A stretch of DNA of 5,518 nt from the NCBI GenBank assembly GCA_023255285.1, contig JALRIY010000152.1, positions 1 to 5,518 of the forward strand, read 5' to 3'. Source of the stretch: Algoriphagus sp. Lineage in GTDB: Bacteria > Bacteroidota > Bacteroidia > Cytophagales > Cyclobacteriaceae. Positions 1 to 5,518 of this stretch are shown here, in pieces. The notes under the pieces were generated by a model that saw nothing but the letters and a program-made list of their open reading frames with translations, searched no databases and was not told the origin of the DNA. The translations under genes and the position numbers were made by a program. How positions within the stretch are numbered: the stretch's first letter is position 1; the number at the start of each line of letters is the position of its first letter.

Positions 1-303
1 TTCGGTCCAGTTGGAGTTCGATTGAGAAGAAAGGATGGAGTCCCCACTGTGTTAGGAGAACATGTTTTTGGCAAAAAGGTGAAAGAAATTGAGGAAGGTT
101 TAATTTTGGAGAAATGGAATAGCTTGGAGGCAACGGGACTTCCTGATTTCGATATTTGCTTGTATGATTCAGAAAAAGATAGTCTACAAGTACTCACTCG
201 AATTAATTGTTTTGACTGGCATTTGGCCGATAAGAATGAAAAAAAATTGACATTTAAATGGTTTGATGGAACTCAAGGAGGGGAGCAGCTTGTACAGCTA
301 TGA
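1..303 (+). CDS. Uncharacterised protein, 3' part (5' end outside window)
   Basis: The reading frame is open from the first base of the window, so the 100 codons seen are the C-terminal part of a longer gene. A TTG at 22 could serve as a start, but nothing supports it over an upstream start. I do not recognise the family. The visible part is soluble-looking, with no membrane segment or signal peptide. It is rich in Lys, Glu and Asp, with alternating hydrophobic stretches (DFDICLYD, LQVLTRINCFDWHL, LTFKWFDG) that suggest a small alpha/beta or beta-rich fold. Its TGA stop overlaps the ATG of the next gene in an ATGA at 300-303, so the two are probably co-transcribed and translationally coupled. 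That is the only functional clue. Coding status is well supported by the long open frame and the coupling; function is unknown. Confidence 0.7.
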   Translation, partial: FGPVGVRLRRKDGVPTVLGEHVFGKKVKEIEEGLILEKWNSLEATGLPDFDICLYDSEKDSLQVLTRINCFDWHLADKNEKKLTFKWFDGTQGGEQLVQL

Positions 304-1070
304 ACCAACGCATTAAAGATTTTTTGGAAGAAAAAGTTTCAGTTTATAACGGTCCAAACTTTATTGAATTAGATCCTATTTCAATTCCCCATCGCTTTCA
401 GAAAAAGCAAGACATTGAAATTGCCGGTTTTTTTGCGGCAATTCTTGCTTGGGGACAGCGAAAAACCATCCTTAACAAGTGCAGCGAATTGCTTATGCGT
501 ATGGATAATGCTCCACACGATTTCCTAGTAAATCACGCTGAAGCAGATTTAAAAGTGTTTTTAGGTTTCAAACACCGCACCTTCAATGAAGTTGATACCC
601 TTTATTTTATCCACTTTTTGTCCTGGTTTTATCGGCATCAAGAGAGTTTGGAACTTGCTTTTTTAATCGGTCAAACTGGTGCTATAGATAGTATGGAATC
701 CATACTTACCCAATTTCAACGTTATTTTTTCAGTTTGGAAGATGCCCCTTCGCGAACTAAGAAACATATTTCCTCACCTGTAACCCGCTCGGCATGCAAG
801 CGGATCAACATGTACTTACGCTGGATGGTCCGTCAGGATAACCAGGGGGTTGATTTCGGGATTTGGAAGCAAATTAGTCCTGCCCAACTTATTTGCCCTT
901 GTGACCTTCATGTGGATCGGGTAGGTCGGAAATTAGGTTTGATTACAAGGAAGCAAACCGATTGGGGAACCGCCGTAGAGCTCACCCAGGTTCTACGAAC
1001 TTTTGATGCAGCGGACCCTGTCAAATACGATTTTGCCTTATTTGGACTAGGGGTAGAGGAGAAATTTTAA
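300..1070 (+). CDS. TIGR02757 (DUF2400) family protein, possible HhH-GPD-like fold
   Basis: This 256-residue protein matches the TIGR02757/DUF2400 family, which is scattered among Bacteroidota, spirochaetes and some Proteobacteria and has no established function. Recognisable blocks are HRF (31-33), FFAAILAWGQRKTI (44-57), SACKRINMYLRWMVR (164-178), PCDLHVDRVGRKLGL (200-214) and DPVKYDFALFGLGV (239-252). The length is normal for the family and the gene looks intact. By inference, the block at 200-214 resembles the Asp-containing helix of HhH-GPD DNA glycosylases (a D-T-H-V..R...LGL pattern), with Asp202 in the catalytic-Asp position and Lys167 about 35 residues earlier as a candidate Schiff-base lysine. 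That would suggest a DNA-repair role, but it is unproven. The ATG start at 300 overlaps the upstream stop. A purine-rich AAGGAGG at 275-281 lies 18 nt before the start, too far for a normal ribosome binding site. Family call is confident; activity is not. Confidence 0.9.
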   Translation: MNQRIKDFLEEKVSVYNGPNFIELDPISIPHRFQKKQDIEIAGFFAAILAWGQRKTILNKCSELLMRMDNAPHDFLVNHAEADLKVFLGFKHRTFNEVDTLYFIHFLSWFYRHQESLELAFLIGQTGAIDSMESILTQFQRYFFSLEDAPSRTKKHISSPVTRSACKRINMYLRWMVRQDNQGVDFGIWKQISPAQLICPCDLHVDRVGRKLGLITRKQTDWGTAVELTQVLRTFDAADPVKYDFALFGLGVEEKF

Positions 1071-1090
1071 TCTTTTTAAATGCTTTTCAA

Positions 1091-1113
1091 ATGGATGAAA
1101 AATTTTAATCCAT
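1091..1113. terminator. Weak AT-rich hairpin, possible terminator between convergent genes
   Basis: ATGGAT (1091-1096) pairs with ATCCAT (1108-1113). A further AAA/TTT pairing sits inside, after one mismatch, leaving a three-base loop. On the + strand it is followed by T-rich sequence (CTTATTTCACTTTTTCC), and it lies 20 nt after the stop of the TIGR02757 gene. The stem has only two G-C pairs and the T-tract is interrupted, so it is a marginal terminator. It is symmetric enough to act in either direction. Confidence 0.25.
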
Positions 1114-1134
1114 CTTATTTCACTTTTTCCACTT

Positions 1135-1154
1135 AAAAAAAGCCAGGCTTTGGC
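1135..1154 (-). terminator. Candidate rho-independent terminator of the Omp85 gene
   Basis: Read on the - strand, GCCA-AAGCC-TGGC forms a four-pair G-C-rich stem with a five-base loop, directly followed by seven T (1141 down to 1135). An alternative fold pairs AAAGC with GCTTT around CTG. The hairpin begins 4 nt after the TAA of the Omp85 gene, the right place and order for an intrinsic terminator. The short stem keeps confidence moderate. Confidence 0.45.
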
Positions 1155-1158
1155 AGGT

Positions 1159-2637
1159 TTAAAAAGGGGCTTTGAAATTAAAGAAAAAGTTACCTATGCC
1201 TTGCTTATTGATGGAGTACTCCAATCGAAATACGGCATCATAACCCGTAACTATGTCTATTCCAGTCCCATATCCAAATAAGTATTGGTTGGTAAGTGCT
1301 AAATTTTCAAAGATTCTGTTGCGATCTCGAACTGCTCCTTGGTCAAAATTACCACTCAAATAAATGCTAAGAGGAAGGGTGTTGAATTGGTCGTTGTAAA
1401 TTGCCTTTGAAAGGTCAAAGCTGGTTTGGATAAGTTGAAAACGAAGGCTATTTTTTTGAACGACCAATTGTTGGCCTTCAATAACATTGAGTTCATAGCC
1501 TCGAATAAAGTTTGGGGCATAGCCAATTCCACGAACCAAGGTATAAGGTTGCCTAGGACTCATAAACCAACCCGCTGTTAAGCCAGTGGCAAAATGAACC
1601 TTTTTCCCAATAGGTAGGTATCTATTGGCGGTCACATTTATTTCCAATTCATCCAAATCTTTTCTTGTAAGTAGGCCATATTTTGTGGTGGTTAACTGCA
1701 GCAATTCTCCTTTAGTGGCATAAGCAATGTTGTCCCGCTTGTCGTGAAGAAATGAATACTGAAAGAAGGAATAGGAGAGTCTATTATCTGGCTGAAGGAA
1801 ATAATTTGGATTTTCTTCAAGAATTTTGGGGGATACCCAAGTGGTACTGTGCCCCAAGGTCAGTAAGTGAAAATTATAAAATGTCCTCCTGAAAGTATAC
1901 CGAAGTGCAGTCGCGAAATTCTTTCGGATGACCTCTTCTAGTGCCGAGGTGTAAAATAGTTGGCGGTTGAATCGGGAAGCGATCGGAACAGTTTTTTGAT
2001 CCCTGTAGCTTAATTGAAAGGAGAGTCCATGCTTTTGTTTTCGGTCAATATATGGTTTTGAGTAAATAAATTCCAAGCCTTTGGTAAAGCCTAGCTGCCC
2101 TGAAAATCGGAGCTTTTCATTTCTGCCACCAACATTGGCATGGTTTATTTTTATTCCATAGTTTACACGTGACCAGTCGCGTTGCTGGTTGGTCCACCAT
2201 TCTGCAAAATTCCGATCTGCTAATTCAAAAATTACGGAAGGAAGGATATAAAATCGCTCCTTCACTGCAATTAAGATTTCTACTTCTTCTGGACCAGTTC
2301 TTAATGGCGTGATTTCTACTTCATTGAATAAGCGTAGGTTGAATATTTTTTGCTGATCTGCTTTAAGGATTCCTAAAAAAGTTTCCCAATCGTAAAAGTA
2401 GCCGGTGGTGAAATCTAACTCTCTTAAAATAATTTCCTTTTCAGTCTTCTGATTTCCAATGACATAGATTGAATTTACTTTGATTTGTTGCGGTGCATTT
2501 TGAATTTGTAAACTGTCTTGTGCAAAGATGGGAGCATTGAAAAAGGGGAATGCACAAACCAAAATTAGGATGCGTACCACGTTTAAAAATTGGGGAAAGG
2601 AATAATTATACCTGTAAATTTGTCCTACCTTAAACAT
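1159..2637 (-). CDS. Omp85-superfamily outer membrane protein (BamA/TamA family), single POTRA
   Basis: This 492-residue protein has a signal peptide (hydrophobic RILILVCAFPFF at 22-33, probable cleavage after IFA at 37-39). One POTRA domain follows at about 51-127, opening with I-x-V-I-G-N-x-K-T and ending in I-L-I-A-V-K-E-R. A beta-barrel of about 360 residues runs to the C-terminus. Barrel hallmarks are SKPYIDR (193-199), HDKRDN (298-303), the IRGY loop-6 motif (378-381) and a terminal beta-signal ending in Phe492. The family folds or translocates proteins at the outer membrane. Essential BamA normally has about five POTRAs, so this is a smaller paralogue, and its substrate cannot be read from sequence. 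The start is uncertain: ATG 2637 puts 21 polar residues before the hydrophobic core and leaves 11 nt to yidD. GTG at 2580 would give a conventional signal peptide (MVRILILVCAF) and a 68-bp divergent spacer. No clear promoter is seen; TATCTTTC at 2687-2680 is one mismatch from the -7 consensus. Confidence 0.88.
   Translation of the reverse strand: MFKVGQIYRYNYSFPQFLNVVRILILVCAFPFFNAPIFAQDSLQIQNAPQQIKVNSIYVIGNQKTEKEIILRELDFTTGYFYDWETFLGILKADQQKIFNLRLFNEVEITPLRTGPEEVEILIAVKERFYILPSVIFELADRNFAEWWTNQQRDWSRVNYGIKINHANVGGRNEKLRFSGQLGFTKGLEFIYSKPYIDRKQKHGLSFQLSYRDQKTVPIASRFNRQLFYTSALEEVIRKNFATALRYTFRRTFYNFHLLTLGHSTTWVSPKILEENPNYFLQPDNRLSYSFFQYSFLHDKRDNIAYATKGELLQLTTTKYGLLTRKDLDELEINVTANRYLPIGKKVHFATGLTAGWFMSPRQPYTLVRGIGYAPNFIRGYELNVIEGQQLVVQKNSLRFQLIQTSFDLSKAIYNDQFNTLPLSIYLSGNFDQGAVRDRNRIFENLALTNQYLFGYGTGIDIVTGYDAVFRLEYSINKQGIGNFFFNFKAPF
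2590..2622 (+). promoter_or_regulatory. Predicted Bacteroidota-type promoter of yidD
   Basis: A perfect TAnnTTTG -7 box (TAAATTTG, 2615-2622) is preceded by TTG (2590-2592) with a 22-nt spacer, inside the 17-23 nt range known for the Bacteroidota primary sigma factor. Transcription would begin near 2629, about 20 nt before the yidD ATG at 2649. The site lies within the first codons of the Omp85 reading frame if that gene starts at 2637, but in free intergenic DNA if it starts at GTG 2580. The motif is short and chance occurrence in AT-rich DNA is possible. Confidence 0.4.
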
Positions 2638-2648
2638 CTTTGACCAAA

Positions 2649-2885
2649 ATGGGAAGCTTCAAGTTCACCACCTACTTTCGAAAGATAGCCATATTTCCTG
2701 TACTGGTCTACCAATATGTGATTTCGCCACTTCTTCCATCCAGTTGTCGGTATACGCCTACCTGTAGTCAATACATGAAAGAAGCCATCCTCAAGCATGG
2801 GGTGCTAAAAGGAGGACTATTGGGAATCAAACGAATCGGTAGATGCCATCCCTGGGGAGGGCATGGACACGATCCCGTGCCTTAG
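2649..2885 (+). CDS. yidD: Membrane protein insertion efficiency factor YidD
   Basis: This 78-residue protein carries the full YidD signature. An N-terminal amphipathic/hydrophobic helix (about 10-29, RKIAIFPVLVYQYVISPLLP) precedes S-C-R-Y-T-P-T-C-S-Q-Y (32-42), with Cys33 and Cys39. KGGLLGIKRIGRCHPWGG (54-71, Cys66) follows, then the terminal DPVP. In the family, YidD is a small inner-membrane-associated protein that helps YidC/Sec insert membrane proteins. Length matches the usual 70-85 residues. I chose ATG 2649; an in-frame TTG at 2640 would add three residues but lies closer to the predicted transcription start. In many bacteria yidD sits between rnpA and yidC; here it stands alone, divergent from an Omp85 gene. 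Its TAG stop overlaps the TAA of lgt on the other strand (2882-2885). Confidence 0.96.
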   Translation: MGSFKFTTYFRKIAIFPVLVYQYVISPLLPSSCRYTPTCSQYMKEAILKHGVLKGGLLGIKRIGRCHPWGGHGHDPVP

Positions 2886-3982
2886 TCGATTTTTGGACTT
2901 CCCTTTTTAAGGGCTCGAATTACCATAATCAATCCTAAAGTAACGAGAGGGATACTTAAGAGCTGTCCCATGTTCAACTGCATGGATTGTTCAAAATCCA
3001 CCTGAACTTCTTTCAAAAATTCCCATCCAAAGCGTGCTCCGAACACCAGAATGAAAAATAGACCAAAAAGCAGCCCGTCAGGAAGTTTGGATTTGTACTT
3101 AATCCACAGGCTTAAGAGCAACAGGAAGATTAAGAAATAGGATACGGCTTCGAAGATCTGTGTAGGGTATTTTACTCGTCCAAGAGTTTTCACCGTGACG
3201 AGGTAATTGGATGCCTGTTCTTTGATTTCTAGTTGAAGAGGGGTGTTCAGTGGTTCTGCTAAAAACTCTTTGGAAGAGTTAAACTGGGTGAGTGCATACT
3301 TGATGTCTTGCGAAAGAACAGACTCCAAACTCTCCTTGGTGTAATTACCCTTTGAGATCATTAAATCGAAGTTTACTGGAACAATGCCTGTTCCTTGAAT
3401 TTCTTCATCACGGTCCATAGGCTTGTATGCTTCGATGGATTCGATGGGAACTCGTAGCGTACTTAAAATTTCTTCTGTATCGCGAGCATAGACGATCCCC
3501 GTGTCCGAGTTGGTGTCTTTGCCTCCGATTTCAGAGTTCATCAAATTGCCTGTACGAATCAGCGCTCCAGTGAGGGCTACCACAATTACAATCCGGTCTA
3601 CTACCCAAAGGTAACGCTGCCCTGGGTTGCTCCTGCAGTAAAGCCAAATGGCAATAGGCAGCGAAATAGCAGCGCCATGGGAAGCCAATCCCCCCTCCCA
3701 AACTTTTAAAATATCTATGGGATTGCTGAGGTATTTGGCTGGTTCATAAAATAGCACGTGTCCCAAGCGTGCGCCAATGATGGTAGCCAATACCATGTAA
3801 ATGGTGAGTGGATCAACCAAAGCAGGGTCTTTTCCTTCTTTTTTAAAAAAATGGATCATAATCTGCTGAGAGATGATGAATCCAAAAGCAAAAAGTAGGC
3901 TGTACCATCTTAATCGATCAAACCCATCAAAAACAGAGGGGCTAGGATCCCATACTATGAAGCTAAAGAATAGTGAAAGCAT
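2882..3982 (-). CDS. lgt: Prolipoprotein diacylglyceryl transferase
   Basis: Lgt transfers diacylglycerol from phosphatidylglycerol to the lipobox cysteine of prolipoproteins, the first step of bacterial lipoprotein maturation at the inner membrane. Seven hydrophobic segments are visible (about 26-45, 60-79, 98-116, 124-143, 277-294, 302-315, 339-357). Key family residues are present: His102 in GGLASHGAA, the Lgt signature R-T-G-N-L-M-N-S-E (143-151) with Arg143, Asn146 and Glu151, YPTQIFEA (272-279), Arg317 in GARFGWEF and GQLLSIP (339-345). At 366 residues it is longer than the roughly 290 of the E. coli enzyme; the excess is a polar loop at about 168-270 between the signature and YPTQ. The ATG is 2 nt after the nadE stop, so the genes are almost certainly co-transcribed. 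Its stop overlaps that of yidD, leaving no space for a downstream terminator. Confidence 0.97.
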   Translation of the reverse strand: MLSLFFSFIVWDPSPSVFDGFDRLRWYSLLFAFGFIISQQIMIHFFKKEGKDPALVDPLTIYMVLATIIGARLGHVLFYEPAKYLSNPIDILKVWEGGLASHGAAISLPIAIWLYCRSNPGQRYLWVVDRIVIVVALTGALIRTGNLMNSEIGGKDTNSDTGIVYARDTEEILSTLRVPIESIEAYKPMDRDEEIQGTGIVPVNFDLMISKGNYTKESLESVLSQDIKYALTQFNSSKEFLAEPLNTPLQLEIKEQASNYLVTVKTLGRVKYPTQIFEAVSYFLIFLLLLSLWIKYKSKLPDGLLFGLFFILVFGARFGWEFLKEVQVDFEQSMQLNMGQLLSIPLVTLGLIMVIRALKKGSPKID

Positions 3983-3984
3983 AA

Positions 3985-5518
3985 TTATTCTAAATCTAAT
4001 CGAGTTAATTCCTCTTCAAACCCACCGGATAGAATAGGGAAGCGACACCAGGTTTTGGGGTCTACATTGAAATCGTCTAGATGAAAAGAAGGAGCTAGTC
4101 GTTCTCTTTTCCATTGATTTCGAGACCAAAGTCGGAAGAATTTTTTAATATATTCCTTCAACTGACTGGGATTGAACTCATTTTTTTTCTTTAGCTCTTG
4201 ATATACTTCTAATGGAGATTGGCGGTCTCTAATGGCCAATCGTTCGATTTCTACGAGCAAACTATAAGGCATCAAGTCTGTTTCATCGGTTTGACTTCGA
4301 TCAAGAGGGCGTAACTCGGCGGTTGGGGTAAGTGCATTTACCGCTTTTAGTCCTGGACGGTCAAGATTTTTTTCGGCCCATTGTAGCCATTGAATTATAA
4401 AATCCTTATCCACTCCTGCTATCGGAGAAATACTTCCACTGGTATCTCCATCCATGGTGGCATAGCCCACATCTCCCTCACTTCGGTTGGAAGTGGAAAG
4501 GAGTAAGGCATTTTTTACATTAGCCAACAACCAAATAATAGGGGACCGTGATCTTGCCTGGATATTTTGTAAGCCCAAATCATCCTGCTCCCAAGTGAGC
4601 GCCCTACCCAATGCTTCTTCGATTTTCTGAGTATAGCTTTGAACCTCCTCTTCGATGGACCAATTCAAAAATTCGGCACCTATACTAGTCGCTAGCTCTT
4701 TAGCGGAGTCAAAGGTCGATAGGGAAGAGTTTGTAGTGCCTTGATAGGCAGTAGTCAGTAACTGCCTTACTAGGTCTTTTTCTGGCTGCTCAGCTCCAAA
4801 GGATAAAGGAAGACCTAGTTTGGCTATCCAAGCTGCGATTCCAAGTTCAGAAATTCCTCTATGTACCATTTCGGCAACAAGTACTGCAATAGTGGAAGAA
4901 TCAGCACCTCCAGAAAGGGATAATACAAAGCCCTTAGACTTGCTTTTTCGCAGATAATCATACAAGGCTAAACTAGATGCCTGAACAAACTCCCATTCCT
5001 TGGAATGAAATGGCGCAATGTATTGAACTTTGTTTTCGAGTACAAAGGCACAGACTTGAACCGATTCAAAGGAAAGGAGTTGGTTTCTCCCTAGTAATTT
5101 CCCCTCCTTGGCAAGAAGAATTTCTCCATCAAAAATCATCCTACCTGCCTCATTTCCGAGTAGGTTGACATAAAAGTAGTAGCAGTTGAATAGAGAGGAG
5201 CTTTGGGTGACTAATTCTCTACGCTCCACCGTCTTATTCATTGCAAAATGGGAGGCACTGGGATTGAATATTAAGTCCACCTGCCGATCGCAAAGGCGAT
5301 AGCCAGGACGAACTTCTCCTCTCCAGGCATCTTCACAGATCTCAAATCCGTAGTGTATGCCTTTCAATTCAAAAGTAAGATCCCCAAAAGGGACCTGCTT
5401 CCCATTAATTTCAACAGTAGTTTGTTGGAATGCTAGCCAGGGCGTAAACCATCTGAATTCATAGTGCACCCCATCTATTGCCATAAATTGCTTGGCTACA
5501 AACCCTTTTATTTCCCCG
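3985..5518 (-). CDS. nadE: Glutamine-dependent NAD(+) synthetase (5' end outside window)
   Basis: NadE makes NAD from deamido-NAD, ATP and glutamine-derived ammonia in the cytosol, the last step of NAD synthesis. The N-terminal nitrilase-type glutaminase domain is partly present. Counting from the internal ATG at 5484, the nucleophile is Cys50 in G-F-E-I-C-E-D-A-W, followed by NPSASHF (74-80). The synthetase domain has the ATP-pyrophosphatase loop S-G-G-A-D-S (191-196), TSNRSEGDVGYATMDGDTSG (331-350) and SPIAG (353-357), then TPTAELRP (386-393) and a C-terminal RNQWKRERLAPSFH segment. The frame stays open upstream of 5484 to the window edge, and those 11 codons include V-A-K-Q-F, whose Lys (5491-5493) fits the family's catalytic lysine. 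The true start is therefore beyond 5518 and the ATG at 5484 is internal. The window holds 510 codons; full-length relatives have about 600 or more. It heads a unit with lgt, 2 nt away. Confidence 0.97.
   Translation of the reverse strand, partial: GEIKGFVAKQFMAIDGVHYEFRWFTPWLAFQQTTVEINGKQVPFGDLTFELKGIHYGFEICEDAWRGEVRPGYRLCDRQVDLIFNPSASHFAMNKTVERRELVTQSSSLFNCYYFYVNLLGNEAGRMIFDGEILLAKEGKLLGRNQLLSFESVQVCAFVLENKVQYIAPFHSKEWEFVQASSLALYDYLRKSKSKGFVLSLSGGADSSTIAVLVAEMVHRGISELGIAAWIAKLGLPLSFGAEQPEKDLVRQLLTTAYQGTTNSSLSTFDSAKELATSIGAEFLNWSIEEEVQSYTQKIEEALGRALTWEQDDLGLQNIQARSRSPIIWLLANVKNALLLSTSNRSEGDVGYATMDGDTSGSISPIAGVDKDFIIQWLQWAEKNLDRPGLKAVNALTPTAELRPLDRSQTDETDLMPYSLLVEIERLAIRDRQSPLEVYQELKKKNEFNPSQLKEYIKKFFRLWSRNQWKRERLAPSFHLDDFNVDPKTWCRFPILSGGFEEELTRLDLE

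Noticed and set aside
275..281. Perfect AAGGAGG Shine-Dalgarno-like sequence before the TIGR02757 gene
   Set aside because: It is 18 nt from the ATG, too far to position a ribosome, and encodes conserved-looking residues of the upstream gene; Bacteroidota rarely rely on such sites.
1062..1110. 11-bp direct repeat AAATTTTAATC at 1062-1072 and 1100-1110
   Set aside because: It is very AT-rich, occurs only twice, and the first copy covers the end and stop codon of the TIGR02757 gene; most likely chance.
2554..2556. Cysteine 28 of the Omp85 protein as a lipoprotein lipobox
   Set aside because: The residues before it (I-L-V) lack the small residue required at -1, and a standard signal peptidase site follows at IFA-Q; Omp85 barrels are not lipoproteins.
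2640..2648. TTG start for yidD three codons upstream of the ATG
   Set aside because: The ATG at 2649 gives a normal-length YidD and a better leader from the predicted transcription start; the three extra residues have no family support.
2901..2913. CCCTT-TTT-AAGGG hairpin just after the yidD stop
   Set aside because: It lies within lgt codons and lacks a following T-tract on either strand, so it does not qualify as an intrinsic terminator.
4977..5168. 63-codon + strand open frame opposite nadE
   Set aside because: It lies wholly antisense to conserved nadE codons, has no recognisable motif and no promoter, and is a shadow of the real gene.
1..5518. Search for tRNA, rRNA, CRISPR, insertion sequences, att sites, toxin-antitoxin or defence genes
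   Set aside because: Coding genes fill nearly all the window, the largest gap is 88 bp, and no inverted terminal repeats, spaced repeats or cloverleaf sequence were seen.

Overview
This 5.5 kb window looks like an ordinary, very compact chromosomal segment of a Bacteroidota bacterium, most likely from the Cytophagales (an Algoriphagus or Cyclobacteriaceae-like relative). The taxonomic call is inference. It rests on a TIGR02757/DUF2400 protein, an Lgt with an enlarged periplasmic loop, a NadE fused to a glutaminase domain, AT-rich start regions without Shine-Dalgarno sequences, and a promoter of the Bacteroidota type (TTG, then TAnnTTTG).

Layout from left to right. (1) Positions 1-1070, + strand: the 3' end of an uncharacterised gene overlaps by 4 nt (ATGA) a TIGR02757-family gene whose C-terminal half resembles a helix-hairpin-helix DNA glycosylase. 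(2) Positions 1071-1158: a short AT-rich gap between convergent genes with two candidate terminators. (3) Positions 1159-2637, - strand: a small Omp85 (BamA/TamA-type) outer-membrane protein with one POTRA domain and a complete barrel. (4) Positions 2649-2885, + strand: yidD, a membrane-protein insertion factor, divergent from the Omp85 gene and convergent with lgt; its stop codon overlaps that of lgt. (5) Positions 2882-3982, - strand: lgt, prolipoprotein diacylglyceryl transferase. (6) Positions 3985-5518, - strand: nadE, glutamine-dependent NAD synthetase, two bases upstream of lgt and cut off at its 5' end by the window edge.

Three genes serve the cell envelope: Lgt lipidates lipoproteins at the inner membrane, YidD assists inner-membrane protein insertion, and the Omp85 protein belongs to the machinery family that folds or translocates proteins at the outer membrane. 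nadE and lgt form a tight transcription unit. The oddest feature is that yidD is wedged antisense between lgt and the Omp85 gene with essentially no intergenic DNA, so a nadE-lgt transcript would have to terminate inside yidD or run through it into the same-strand Omp85 gene.

I found no mobile element, CRISPR array, RNA gene, toxin-antitoxin pair or defence system. I see no convincing evidence for a new multi-gene system. The items most worth checking are the possible glycosylase fold of the TIGR02757 protein and the embedded yidD.
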